The translations under genes and the position numbers were made by a program. DNA of 64,000 nucleotides. Source: Pseudalkalibacillus sp045920555 (lineage in GTDB: Bacteria > Bacillota > Bacilli > Bacillales > Fictibacillaceae). The stretch spans positions 2,542,001 through 2,606,000 of the forward strand of contig NZ_CP174509.1 in NCBI RefSeq assembly GCF_045920555.1, read 5' to 3'. Shown piece after piece: positions 1 through 8,801 of the stretch (positions are counted from its first letter, which is position 1; every line of letters begins with the position of its first letter). The notes beneath the pieces were generated by a model. It saw nothing but the letters and a program-made list of their open reading frames with translations, had not been told where the DNA came from and searched no databases.

Positions 1-600
1 TTGTTGCTGCACACGAATTTGAGAGTACGGGATATTGGACTGGAAATCGGTCAAAAAAGTTTAGGAACATTTACGACCCGATTTACTGAGCGGGTAGGCA
101 TGACACCTTCCGATTTTCGGGACTCTGTGCAGAGAGCGGAGAATCATTTTCGTTCTTTACAAAAGCTTAGCGACTGGTCTGATTCCCATATTTCCACAGA
201 TCAACAAGCAACCATAAAAGGAACCGTTAAAGCGACCGTTCCTTTTGAGGGATTGGTTCTAATCGGTTTATTTGCTAAACCAATACCTGAAGGGCTCCCG
301 ATCCATGGAACGCTCGTTTCTTCGTTGGGAGACTTTCACATAATAGATGTCAAACCAGGCGTTTATTACTTAATGGCTACCTCTGTCTCTTGGGGAATGC
401 AGGCCATGGACTTTCTACTTCCTCAAAAAACCTTACGGACGCGATCGAAAAAGCCAATCATCGTAGAATCGTTTTCCTCAGTCCCACATCAAGAAGTAAT
501 TCTCTATCCTCCACGGCTCGACGATCCACCAATCCTTATCTCCTTGCCATTGTTAATGAATAATTTTCTACAAAAAATTCAAAAACATAGTAATCGATAA
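1..600 (+). CDS. AraC-type regulator, C-terminal part (cut by window edge)
   Basis: The open frame runs in from the left edge, so the true start is not visible. The first ~40 residues are the second half of an AraC/XylS helix-turn-helix (motif VRDIGLEIGQKSLGTF, then GMTPSDFR), which binds DNA. They are followed by ~150 residues of mainly beta-strand character, ending in a proline-rich tail (PPRLDDPPILIS). An HTH with a long C-terminal extension occurs in a Bacillus AraC subfamily; the extension may sense a ligand, which is inference. Stop TAA at 598-600. It is a separate gene from the broken AraC at 5.2-5.6 kb. Confidence 0.8.
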   Translation: MLLHTNLRVRDIGLEIGQKSLGTFTTRFTERVGMTPSDFRDSVQRAENHFRSLQKLSDWSDSHISTDQQATIKGTVKATVPFEGLVLIGLFAKPIPEGLPIHGTLVSSLGDFHIIDVKPGVYYLMATSVSWGMQAMDFLLPQKTLRTRSKKPIIVESFSSVPHQEVILYPPRLDDPPILISLPLLMNNFLQKIQKHSNR

Positions 601-1065
601 GAAATCCAGAAGGATAGGTGTACGATAACAAACAGTGGAGTAAACCCCCTTTAAAAAAGAGCACGATCTACTTCCATTAAAACAAGGCAGCTTCCTCAGT
701 TCCAAATATTCTTGACAAAATTGACACGAAGTTATTCCGAAGGCTTTTTTAATCCCTTTTTATTAAAGGCTTTATTTAAAATTTTTTCTTTTCTTATTTC
801 CATAGTTCCTCCATTAAACTACTCTTTTCTGGCATAACTTAAATTTCAAGATGCTCTAACTAATTACCTTCCTTATTCCACAATAGGCCCAATTCAAAAA
901 GACGGACTTACTCAAGAAGTGCGCCCGATTACGGAAGATCACTATCCGTTTTGTTGATGGTATTGATTTTCAACTCTTATCTCAATTACTTGTGGAAAAA
1001 ATTAAATAGAATTATGCTCCAGTAGTCCTTAAATACATTCCTGTAAGTATAATAAATCTTGGTGT
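601..1065. other. Non-coding stretch with a decayed coding trace
   Basis: No intact gene is seen. Around 915-950 a short stretch reads EVRPITEDHY, which resembles the start of a GNAT acetyltransferase but soon meets stops. The 20 bases at 921-940 recur with one mismatch at 1608-1627. The rest is AT-rich with no clear promoter or terminator. Confidence 0.5.
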
Positions 1066-1359
1066 TTAGTTTCTGAATGATAACCCATTTTCCTTCAAAG
1101 CAGACCTAAGTTTAGGTAAAGAAGCAGGTCCCATACCGTGAAATTGCAAAATCTCTTTTTCACTAAATTTTGATAGCTTATGTAAAGAAGTTATCCCATT
1201 GTTTTCCAATGCTCGTCTTGCTGGTGCCGAGAGTAGTGAAAGAAATCCGTTATCAGGTTTGCGTTCTTGCTCACAAGTCGGGCAGGTTGGACAATCGCTA
1301 CTTTTATAGTACTTATGTCCTTTGTTGCAAGTCCTTAAATTTTTTTCTGAGTTTGTCAT
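1066..1359 (-). CDS. RNA polymerase alpha C-terminal-domain-like small protein
   Basis: A 97-residue protein. Residues ~10-33 hold a possible zinc-binding set of Cys and His (CNKGHKYYKSSDCPTCPTC). Residues ~42-95 resemble the helix-hairpin-helix alpha-CTD of RNA polymerase (LSAPARRALENNGITSL, then FHGMGPASLPKLRSALKENG). In RpoA this domain contacts UP elements and activators. Free-standing copies exist in Bacillaceae but I know of no established role. A clear AAGGAGA site sits 7 bases before the ATG. It could be a DNA-binding or RNAP-associated accessory factor (inference). It stands alone among decayed DNA. Confidence 0.8.
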   Translation of the reverse strand: MTNSEKNLRTCNKGHKYYKSSDCPTCPTCEQERKPDNGFLSLLSAPARRALENNGITSLHKLSKFSEKEILQFHGMGPASLPKLRSALKENGLSFRN

Positions 1360-1727
1360 TTTAAAATGTCTCCTTTTCTTAAGAAATTTTTTTAACTTTC
1401 AACATTCTGCCAATTATTGAATGGATGACTTTTCAGGAGTATCTCTTTTCTAAGTTTGACGATTATGCTTTGATACATGTTTCGCTATCTCCTTTTCCTG
1501 CCCTTTAACTTAATAACAATTCTTTTAAATGATAAGATATTTTACAATCTCTTCCTCCTCTCCAAGAAAATGGACCTAAAAAGGAAAGGAGTGCTTATCC
1601 CTGAATAGCGCCCGATTGCGGAAGATCGTTATGTACGGTATAGACTTTACAGATATTCATGAAAAGTACCCGATATTTCAATAACATTTTTATGTAAAGA
1701 TATCATTCATCTAGGGAAAATTTAGTT
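1360..1727. other. Non-coding stretch with repeat of the 921-940 sequence
   Basis: No intact gene. Positions 1608-1627 repeat 921-940 (19 of 20 identical, same strand). An isolated AAGGAAAGGAG at 1581-1591 looks like an orphan ribosome site. Confidence 0.45.
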
Positions 1728-2026
1728 TCACTTAAGCCATTCTCTTAACTCTTCCGTCAATTGTTCGACTAACTCAGGTCTTCCATGTAACTGAGCTGGA
1801 ATATTATGGAAAATCTGGATACGCCAATTTCTTTCGATATTTACGACAACTAGAGTGTGATGTGTATTGGCAGGATTGATATCTAATTGTCCACAAGGAA
1901 CCATACATATTGGATATTTCTAGGACGCGGGACGCCGTCCAAAATAATTTCAGATTACCACCGATTATAGTATTACTTCGAAGCAGATTAAATGTCCGAA
2001 TGACCAAGTAAGGGGCTGTATTCTCA
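1728..2026 (-). pseudogene. SgcJ/EcaC-type (SnoaL-like) protein remnant
   Basis: Read on the minus strand, 1728 to ~1890 encodes VPCGQLDINPANTHHTLVVV, then IQIFHNIPAQLHGRPELVEQ, and stops at TGA. This matches the C-terminus of the SgcJ/EcaC family, small NTF2-fold proteins. A second frame further upstream (NTAPYLVIRTFNLLRSNT) gives the preceding part, so at least one frameshift separates them and no start is left. Clearly decayed. It abuts the VOC gene on the same strand. Confidence 0.65.
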
Positions 2027-2941
2027 TTATCCCTTGTATGCTTTCTGCAATTCAGCAAGATCAAATTTCTTCATTTTAAGAAATGCCTGCGTTACGCGTG
2101 TAATTTGCTCTGGTGTACCCTTTCTCATCATCTCGTCCATCTCTCTCGGCACAATCTGCCAAGACACGCCATACTTATCTTTCAGCCAACCGCATTGCTC
2201 GCCTTCAGGAACCGCAGACAGCTTTTCCCAGTAGTAATCAATCTCTTCTTGTGTATTGCAATACACCATAAATGAGATTGCCTCGTTAAAACTGAATTTA
2301 TGCTCTCGTGCGCTGTCCATTACGGCAAACCACTGATTTTCAAGCATGAAATCAGAGAACATGATTGTTCCTTCTTTGTCAGGTTCCATGCCTTTAGGGT
2401 AGCGGGCAATAAGTCCCTGTTTTGAGTTCTTAAATACTGATAGATAAAAATTAATCGCCTCTTCCGCTTTGCCGCATTTATCGCCGACAAACAAAATCGA
2501 GGGTACTATCGTAGGCCTCTCTTCACCTTCTGGATTGGTAAGAATTAACTGCCACGACAAACCATACTTATCCTGAATCCAGCCATACCTCTCACTGAAC
2601 GGATACTTATCAAGCGGCATTAACGCTTTGCCACCTTCGGACAATTTGTTCCAAACCTCATTTATTTTTTCTCTCGCGTCTTTTTCTCTCGATGGGTCAA
2701 AATTAACTATGAAAGACACCGACGGATTGAACTTGAACAAAGGCCCTGCGCTGATTGCCATGAACTTCTGCCCCCAAAACTCAAAAGAGACTACATCACA
2801 GTTGCCTGATGGTGTGTCGTAGAGTGTTGTTATATTCGTAATTTGTGAGTCCGGGAATATGGAAGCGTAAAACTCGGCTGCTTCTTTTGCCTCCTTGTCA
2901 TACCATAAATGCGGAACGATTTTTTGATTTGTTTTTGTCAT
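2027..2941 (-). CDS. VOC-family protein with two PhnB-like domains
   Basis: 304 residues made of two tandem PhnB-like (3-demethylubiquinone-9 methyltransferase-like) vicinal-oxygen-chelate domains, ~5-140 and ~145-280. Each has the signature of a WYD..A.EAAEFYASIFPDS-like start and a DKYGLSWQ / DKYGVSWQ end. The family has a glyoxalase fold, is often annotated as a methyltransferase, and mostly lacks a proven reaction. The start is supported by AAGGAGG 8 bases upstream of the ATG. It lies alone between decayed genes and seems intact. Confidence 0.85.
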   Translation of the reverse strand: MTKTNQKIVPHLWYDKEAKEAAEFYASIFPDSQITNITTLYDTPSGNCDVVSFEFWGQKFMAISAGPLFKFNPSVSFIVNFDPSREKDAREKINEVWNKLSEGGKALMPLDKYPFSERYGWIQDKYGLSWQLILTNPEGEERPTIVPSILFVGDKCGKAEEAINFYLSVFKNSKQGLIARYPKGMEPDKEGTIMFSDFMLENQWFAVMDSAREHKFSFNEAISFMVYCNTQEEIDYYWEKLSAVPEGEQCGWLKDKYGVSWQIVPREMDEMMRKGTPEQITRVTQAFLKMKKFDLAELQKAYKG

Positions 2942-2974
2942 AGTTATTCCTCCTTAATTTTCTGATAATTTTTT

Positions 2975-3117
2975 CTGCGACAAGAATGGTGACCAAAATT
3001 CCAGCGTAAAGAATTGCTAAAACCATCTGGAATAATATCCGCTTGTTCTACGGTAAAGAAATTAATTGACTCAATTGTTTGTTCCCTGTAGACATCATAC
3101 AGATCATGGCGGTTTTT
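2975..3117 (-). pseudogene. DinB-family protein N-terminal remnant
   Basis: On the minus strand this reads RHDLYDVYREQTIESINFF and then FTVEQADIIPDGFSNSLRWN followed by FGH. That fits the start of a Bacillus DinB-like four-helix metal-binding protein, including the NSLRWNFGH motif with its metal-ligand His. No start codon is in frame and the rest of the domain is absent. Confidence 0.5.
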
Positions 3118-3479
3118 GCATCGATATACGCACCCTCATTAGTTATCATTCCAATTTATTTTACCATTTTCATTCTGTTGTAATTTCTTATAGATTGCTG
3201 AATAACAAAAAATACGTATTGTTAATCCACAAATTCTCTTTTTTATTGACTTTGAACTCTCTAACTGATTCTAGCAAACTGCCTGACTCTCTTTCACCAA
3301 GCTCTTCAAGAAAATCGATGAATTCTCTTCTCTGTTTTCATTACTAAAATCATACATTAAGTCATTAAGCTCCCATTCTATGATTTCTAACTCTTGCGAT
3401 GTACAGGTTAAAGATTTGAACGGTATTGAAACCTTGATCTCAGACTTAATCCTGCAATTATTGAGTTACATGGCTTAAG
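3118..3479. other. No gene recognised
   Basis: AT-rich sequence between the DinB remnant and the Tn3 remnant. No ribosome site followed by a plausible frame was found; the last part probably belongs to the decayed 5' portion of the transposase. Confidence 0.4.
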
Positions 3480-5094
3480 ATGAGCGTAAACGAATAAGGG
3501 AAAGGCAGGAAGAAGGGATCCCTTCGCACTCGTCTTCGTTGTAAGGAAATATGGATTGAGGGTGCCAATCGATACTGAAATCCTGATGAAGATCTTCCTC
3601 AAGGTTTTGAAGAAAACAAGGAAGAACATTTTCAAGCATTGAAAGTACCCCTCGATGCAGATCTGTTTATTTCGGAAATCATACAGCTAATGAAGGATCG
3701 GTTAAGCCTACTGAATCAAGGATTTGAAGATAAAAGTAATCAGCAAGTGAGCATTATAACGAAAAATAATAAAGGATGGATTCGAGTCTCTCCTTTAGAT
3801 AAGCAGCTTGATCCTCCACATTTGGCTCAGATCAAACAGGAGATCAAGAACCGTTGGTCGGATATTAACTTGCTAGATTTGCTAAAAGAAACGGATTTTC
3901 ATAAGGGATTTACGAAACATTTTAAGACGACAGCAGATCGAGAGATTTTAGATCGGAAAACCATTCAGCGCCGCCTTCTCATCAGTTTATTTGGATTGGG
4001 AACCAATACAGGTCTGAAAGCCGTTTCTGCTGGAAGCCATACAAATAATCGGGAGCTTCTTTATATCCGCAATAAATTTATACATAAAGATCACTTACGT
4101 AAAGCCAATGTGGTGGTTACTAATCATATCATCTACAATCGAATGAAAGAGGTATGGGGAGAAGCTACCACGGCCTGCGCTTCTGACTCGAAACATTTTG
4201 GGTCTTGGGATCAGAATCTGCTTACTGAACGGCATCCCCGTTACAAGAAATATGGGGTGATGATCTATTAGCATACAGATCGAAAGTCGGCATGCATTTA
4301 TACCCAGCTCAAGTCCTGTCTTTCTTCAGAAGTAGCCGCCATGATAGAAGGAGTTCTTCGGCACTGTACGGACATGGAAATCGATCGGAACTATGTAGAT
4401 ACGCATGGGCAAAGTGTGGTTGCTTTTGCTTTTTGCCATTTGCTTGGTTTTAAACTGATGCCACGCTTCAAAAATATCGGTTCACAAAAGTTATATCGCC
4501 CCGAACCAGGGATGAACGAAGCCTATCCTCATTTACAAGAAGTTTTAAGTCGACCTATAAACTGAGATCTCATTCGTCAACAGTATGAACAGATTATTAA
4601 ATATGCGACAGCTCTACGATTTGGGACTGCATCAGCAGAAGCCATTTTGAAGCGATTTTCGAGGGATACTCAACATCCAACTTATCGTGCTTTATGCGAA
4701 TTAGGAAAAGCGATCAAAACCATTTTCTTGTGTGAATATTTACATTCTGAAGAGATTCGAAGAGAGATTCATGAAGGAATTAATACGGTTGAACATTGGA
4801 ACTCCGTTAATACCTACATTTTTTATGGAAAAAACAGTGATGTCCGTTCTAATTCTATAGAGGATCAAGAAGTGGCTGCATTATCACTGCAGTTTCTCCA
4901 AAATTGCTTGGTTTATATAAATACCTTAATGGTTCAGGAGATTCTTTATGACAACAACCAATATTGGTTGAAGAAAAATGACTTCAGAGGATTTTAGAGG
5001 ACTAACCCCTTTATTCTATAACCACGTGAGTTCATACGGTTCGTTTAAACTTAATATGGAGCAAAGAATTCCTATTAAGTTGAAAATATATTAA
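3480..5094 (+). pseudogene. Tn3-family transposase remnant (C-terminal catalytic half)
   Basis: One frame from ~3520 to ~4975 is typical of Tn3-type TnpA C-terminal DDE sequence: EIWIEGANRY, KVPLDADLFISEIIQLMKDR, LFGLGTNTGLKAVSAG, ACASDSKHFGSWDQN, DTHGQSVVAFAFCHLLG and AGKA-like helices. The frame is interrupted by TGA at ~3580 (an Arg position), TAG at 4269-4271 and TGA at 4563-4565 (both Trp positions in the family). A one-base shift in the A-run near 4975 then leads to the true end LTPLFYNHVSSYGSFKLNM, stopping at 5094. TnpA is normally ~980 residues, so the N-terminal half is missing. No Tn3 inverted repeats or resolvase were seen. It is inactive. Confidence 0.88.
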
Positions 5095-5186
5095 TGGAAA
5101 GCTGCTGTTTAAAGAAAAACCAGTCATAAACATGAAAATAAAGTGTTAGACTGGTTTTCGTTAATTGACTATCGATCCCCGTTACT

Positions 5187-5452
5187 TCAATAACCTCCGA
5201 TCAAGAACTTTTCTTTATCCGAACACATTCGCAATGCTTTCACATCGCTAATTGGAGGTAAGTCAAACATCCTAGAATATTCACGACTAAACTGTGACGG
5301 GCTCTCGTAACCCATCAAAAAACCGACTTCCGCCGCCTCAGATGACTCGGATAACAAGAGACGCCGCGCTTCTTGAAGTCGTAATTGTTTTTGATATTGC
5401 AGGGGGCTTAATCCCGTTACTTTTTTAAAGTGGTTATGGAAGGTTGAGGTTC
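5187..5452 (-). pseudogene. AraC regulator C-terminal HTH fragment (inverted half)
   Basis: The minus strand reads STFHNHFKKVTGLSPLQYQK, then LRLQEARRLLLSESSEAAEV, GFLMGYESPSQFSREYSRMF and a stop after LIGGY. This is the complete second HTH of an AraC regulator of the type that carries an AraC_N domain. It has no start. It lies head-to-head with the N-terminal half at 5450-5640 on the other strand, which suggests a small inversion split the gene. Confidence 0.8.
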
Positions 5453-5640
5453 AAGGAACAAAAGTTGTTACTTTGGCGCAAGAGAGCTTTCAGTATGGTC
5501 CTACCGACTTCTTGTGATTTCGGTTGATTTGCCAATTAGCGGACAAGTTATCCAAGCGACAGGGGATTCTCCATACCTGTGTCTCCGCTTAGATTTTGAC
5601 CCTAAACATGTTTTCGACATGATAAGTGCTTGCATTCTAA
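5450..5640 (+). pseudogene. AraC_N-domain fragment (other half of the broken regulator)
   Basis: The plus strand reads VEVQGTKVVTLAQESFQYGP and TDFL, then after a one-base loss VISVDLPISGQVIQATGDSP and YLCLRLDFDPKHV. This is the cupin-like N-terminal domain (AraC_N) of regulators whose HTH half lies inverted just upstream at 5187-5452. No start codon remains. The shifted frame runs on into the Atu4866 gene, but that gene has its own ribosome site. Confidence 0.7.
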
Positions 5641-5690
5641 AATCGATCATAATAAAGCTAGTTCCCAATACAATAGAGGAGGAATGGACA

Positions 5691-5951
5691 ATGGCGAACA
5701 AACAAAATATAACACAACATCCTTATGTTGGCATGTGGGTCACTAATGACGGCTACATCCGACATGAAATCCTACCTAACGGGCGTTATGACGAGGCACG
5801 TGGAAATAAAAAAAGTGCCTATACAGGCAGTTATACCATTACAGGTAACCATATCGAGTATGTAGACGATACGGGGTTCACGGCTGATGGTGATTTTCGG
5901 GATGACATACTCTATCATGCCGGAATGATCCTTTATCGGGAAGAAAAATAA
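5691..5951 (+). CDS. Atu4866-domain small protein
   Basis: 86 residues starting at ATG 5691, chosen because GAGGAGG lies 8 bases upstream although the frame is open further left. The sequence (YVGMWVTNDGYIRHEILPNG, RYDEARG, GSYTITGNHIEYVDDTGFTA) matches the Atu4866 domain, a small beta-barrel of lipocalin-like shape with no assigned activity. In relatives it lies next to AraC regulators and SDR oxidoreductases, as here: a broken AraC upstream and an SDR 45 bases downstream. Probably once one operon. Confidence 0.75.
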   Translation: MANKQNITQHPYVGMWVTNDGYIRHEILPNGRYDEARGNKKSAYTGSYTITGNHIEYVDDTGFTADGDFRDDILYHAGMILYREEK

Positions 5952-5995
5952 GCTAGACTCTTAGTTTTATACTAATTATAAATTGGAGGAGAATA

Positions 5996-6734
5996 ATGTC
6001 TAACATAATTGGAAAAGTAGTTGTCATCACGGGGGCCAGTAGTGGTATCGGAGAAGCGACCGCAAGACTTCTTGCCCAAAAAGGGGCACGCGTCGTGTTG
6101 GGGGCGAGGCGTGTGGGAGCGGCTAGAAGCTCTTACATCCGCCATACGTGAGGAAGGCGGCACTGCTGAATTCATGCCATTGGATGTCACGAAGAGAGAG
6201 CAAATGGAGCAGATTGTCCACTTTGCGAAAGAAAAATTTGACCGTGTCGATGTTATTGTTAATAACGCGGGTGTCATGCCACTTTCTAAACTTGAAGAAT
6301 TGAAAGTAGATGAATGGGATCGCATGATCGACGTAAATATCCGGGGAGTCCTGCACGGAATTGTGGCAGGACTGCCGATCATGAAAGAACAAGCGTTTTG
6401 CCAGTTCATTAACATTGCTTCTATCGGTGCTTACACCGTCTCCCCAACCGCAGCAGTGTATTGCGCAACCAAGTTTGCAGTTCGTGCTATTTCGGATGGA
6501 TTGCGCCAAGAGGTAGGTGATGATATCAGGGTAACAGTCATATCGCCGGGAGTAACCGAATCGGAATTGGCTGACAGTATATCCGATGAACAGGCACAGC
6601 TGGTCATGAAGGAATACCGTAAAATATCGATTCCATCTTTCGCTATTGCTAATACTATTTTATTTACCATTGAACAGCCTGCTGAGGTTGATGTGAGTGA
6701 GATGATCGTAAGACCAACTGCGAGCCCAAATTAA
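5996..6734 (+). pseudogene. SDR-family oxidoreductase with one frameshift
   Basis: Starts at ATG 5996 behind TTGGAGGAG and reads VVVITGASSGIGEATARLLA (TGxxxGIG NAD(P) site). At 6113-6117 (gtggg) one extra G shifts the frame. Reading resumes as ERLEALTSAIREEGG and goes through NNAG, the catalytic Ser region (INIASIGAYTV) and YCATK (YxxxK) to TAA 6734. With the shift repaired it would be a normal ~245-residue classical short-chain dehydrogenase. The rest is undamaged, so the mutation is recent or a sequencing error. Confidence 0.85.
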
Positions 6735-6808
6735 TTTTATTGTCTTTTCACTAACTTATGTTTCAATGCTCCAAAATAAGAATTGACATTGTGATATATA
6801 ACTTGGAT

Positions 6809-6838
6809 AAAGCAGGGTAATCTTTCAGACCCTGCTTT
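6809..6838. terminator. Hairpin between SDR remnant and His-rich peptide gene
   Basis: Ten-base perfect inverted repeat AAAGCAGGGT / ACCCTGCTTT with a 10-base loop. A-rich before and T-containing after, so it could act on either strand. Positions 6839-7100 hold no recognised gene. Confidence 0.5.
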
Positions 6839-7100
6839 CGTGACTTGTAATGATAAGAGTTTAAAAGGTTAATTTTTTTACCCCATTTCAAAAATAAAAA
6901 AATATTTAAACCTGAATATCCCTTCAAATGACTCACTATATTTAGGAGGTTTTCTGCAATAAAGCTCATTTAAGTCTAATAACGATATTCAGCAAAACCA
7001 GCTAATAGTTTGTCAACATTTTTCAATAAAAAACTATATTTCTTCATGCTATACTAAAAATGTCCATGATAAATAACCTTCCATATCCACCTTTTTGGGG

Positions 7101-7139
7101 AGTATTCCCCCCTAATCAAAAGATTAAGGGGAAATACTA
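7101..7139 (-). terminator. Terminator of the His-rich peptide gene
   Basis: Imperfect 17-base inverted repeat (agtattcccccctaatc / gattaaggggaaatact) overlapping the stop codon of the minus-strand gene that starts at 7364. On the minus strand it is followed by a short T-rich run. Confidence 0.55.
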
Positions 7140-7364
7140 TTTGCAGACACTAAATCCGTGATGAGCCCCTGGAGTGTGCCCGTCGTGACCCAATTCATGT
7201 GCTTGAGCAAGCGGAACGATATGATGCTGGGCATATTCTTGTCCAGACGGTTGTCCATCACCATTTGTATCATTACAAGGAGTTGCAGTGTGTGCTGACA
7301 CAGTAGCAGCCATAAATACAAAGGTTGTTCCAGTCATAAAGACAGTAAACAGTTTTTTCATCAT
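7137..7364 (-). CDS. Small secreted His-rich protein
   Basis: About 75 residues. The N-terminus is a clear Sec signal peptide (MMKKLFTVFMTGTTFVFMAA then TVSA-H), leaving a mature peptide of ~50 residues with several His, two Cys and an acidic NDTNGDGQPSGQEYAQHHIV stretch, followed by AHELGHDGHTPGAHHGFSVC. The HELGHDGH-like order looks zincin-like but the peptide is too short to be a protease. Start 7364 chosen for the spacing to AAGAGGTG; an in-frame ATG at 7373 is possible. It might bind metal outside the cell (inference). I recognise no named family. Confidence 0.6.
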   Translation of the reverse strand: MMKKLFTVFMTGTTFVFMAATVSAHTATPCNDTNGDGQPSGQEYAQHHIVPLAQAHELGHDGHTPGAHHGFSVCK

Positions 7365-7571
7365 TAGAATCACCTCTTTCTATGTATTTTTCTTTCAATT
7401 AAGTTAACGAAAGAAAATGACAGACGGTTTGATGAAAATAAAAAATTTTTCCTGAAAATAATTCTAATATACGCCCTGTTCTTAAAAAGGCTTTTCCTTT
7501 GTTTTCCACGAAATGTCTCGATCATCCACTACTATGTCATTTAAATCTCCTTTATTTAGTGATTTATCTCG

Positions 7572-7727
7572 CATCCTTCACAAGACACAACTCCTTCTAG
7601 AGAAGATATCGAAGTGACGGAAGGTCTACTTGCAGTAGGTCTCAAAATGGGAATTGAGGTGTTGGATCATATTTCTTATTATGGCGAGCAGGGTATACCC
7701 AGCTTAAAAGAAAAAGGCAATGTATAA
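7572..7727 (+). pseudogene. RadC-like C-terminal fragment (copy A)
   Basis: One open frame of 51 codons without a start: HPSQDTTPSREDIEVTEGLL then MGIEVLDHI and SLKEKGNV. It keeps the end of the JAMM motif (HPS..D, with the first His of HxH lost) and the family's C-terminus. This is the first of eight radC-related sequences in the window, all on this strand. It is the most diverged of them. Confidence 0.85.
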
Positions 7728-7733
7728 CTGATT

Positions 7734-7756
7734 AGGAAGGATCTAGTCTCCTTCCT
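7734..7756 (+). terminator. Terminator behind radC copy A
   Basis: Perfect 8-base stem AGGAAGGA / TCCTTCCT with loop tctagtc. The same kind of hairpin follows nearly every radC copy in the window. Confidence 0.75.
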
Positions 7757-8029
7757 GTGTTTCTATAGAGGTAAATTACTAAACTAGATGTAAAAAACGG
7801 AAAGTAGCTTTTCCTAGGAAGAACAAATATTGGTAAAATTACAGGTTTAATAGTATAGGAGTCGGGTTATGTTTGGGTTTTAAATTGAATGAAAAGTTTT
7901 AGATAAAAAGGTAATAAATGATTCACTTGGTAATGAGAGATTTTCTGTATAGTAGACATAATATAGTTTTTTACGTAATTGAATCCCTTGAATGGATACT
8001 TCTCTGAGAATATTCAACTGGATTTCTTT
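7757..8029. other. No gene recognised
   Basis: AT-rich DNA between the terminator of radC copy A and the LysR remnant. No frame with a ribosome site was found. Confidence 0.4.
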
Positions 8030-8336
8030 TTAGATGGTAGATTTTGAAATAATTGATACTCCCATACCAGAAGCAACAGCAGATTTTAAAGACTCAGTGT
8101 TTTCGCTCCAAGATAATATTCAGATCCTTAAGATCTAACTGATGAGCACGTAAATGTTCTTCAATCACTTGTCTAGTACCTGACCCAGGCTCACGCATAA
8201 TTACAGGTAAGGTTAAAAGTTCATCTGGAGTAATTTGTTTTTGCTGGCCTATCGGATTTGACGGTTCGTTCGAAGTAATAATAACTAGCTCATCTTCTAA
8301 AAAAGGAGTTTGGCAAAGGCCAGGATAGGAGTTCAT
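8030..8336 (-). pseudogene. LysR-type regulator, substrate-binding-domain remnant
   Basis: The minus strand reads FLEDELVIITSNEPSNPIGQ, LLTLPVIMREPGSGTRQVIE and LDLKDLNIILE, then after a frameshift near 8097 NTESLKSAVASGMGVSIISK-STI-stop. This is the distal part of a CysB/LysR effector domain (REPGSGTR is typical). The HTH domain is gone. It is distinct from the intact LysR at 8802. Confidence 0.75.
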
Positions 8337-8367
8337 TGATTCGATAAACCCTTTGGATCTTCAAGTA

Positions 8368-8475
8368 CTAAATGTAACCGTTGAACTCCAAAAATTGGTC
8401 TAGAGATTCTAATTCAAGCTGACAGTACGTACATGTTTTAAGGTGGCGTTCAAATTGTTCAGATTTAGTGAGTTC
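8368..8475 (-). pseudogene. Anti-sigma zinc-finger (zf-HC2-like) fragment
   Basis: The minus-strand frame reads ELTKSEQFERHLKTCTYCQL then ELESL and stops at 8368-8370. The H-x3-C-x2-C arrangement is the zf-HC2 motif of membrane-anchored anti-sigma factors. No start and no membrane segment remain. The match is short, so it is tentative. Confidence 0.35.
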
Positions 8476-8801
8476 ATTGATGATATATAAAGACAGGATT
8501 TTCAAATTAGAAACAATTTATTTAAATTAAACGGATAAGTGTTTCGGTTTGAGGGAAGAGAATCGTACATTATTTGTTCAGATGATACTTCAAAGTTACT
8601 GCTAAGTTTATCGGGAGATGGCTGTGAAGCATTTTTGTCATATGTCTTAATTCATCGAGTTTCTTGCTATACATTGTTGTGATGGCGGTTCGATCAATTA
8701 CCCCCAGCCAGTTTATTAATTCAAGGTAATGCAACTGAAAAAGAGGGTATATTGTACTAATAACAAGTGCCCCTTTAAACCATCTTTACTGAACATCTGA
8801 C
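8476..8801. other. No gene recognised
   Basis: Probably decayed coding DNA, with several short open stretches on the minus strand. No family recognised. Confidence 0.4.

Noticed and set aside
6763..6969. Minus-strand open frame of 68 codons
   Set aside because: It spans a terminator hairpin, has no ribosome site and looks like noise.
7137..7364. Zinc protease because of HELGH
   Set aside because: The mature chain is only ~50 residues and has no room for a catalytic domain; the motif is probably chance or a metal-binding cluster.
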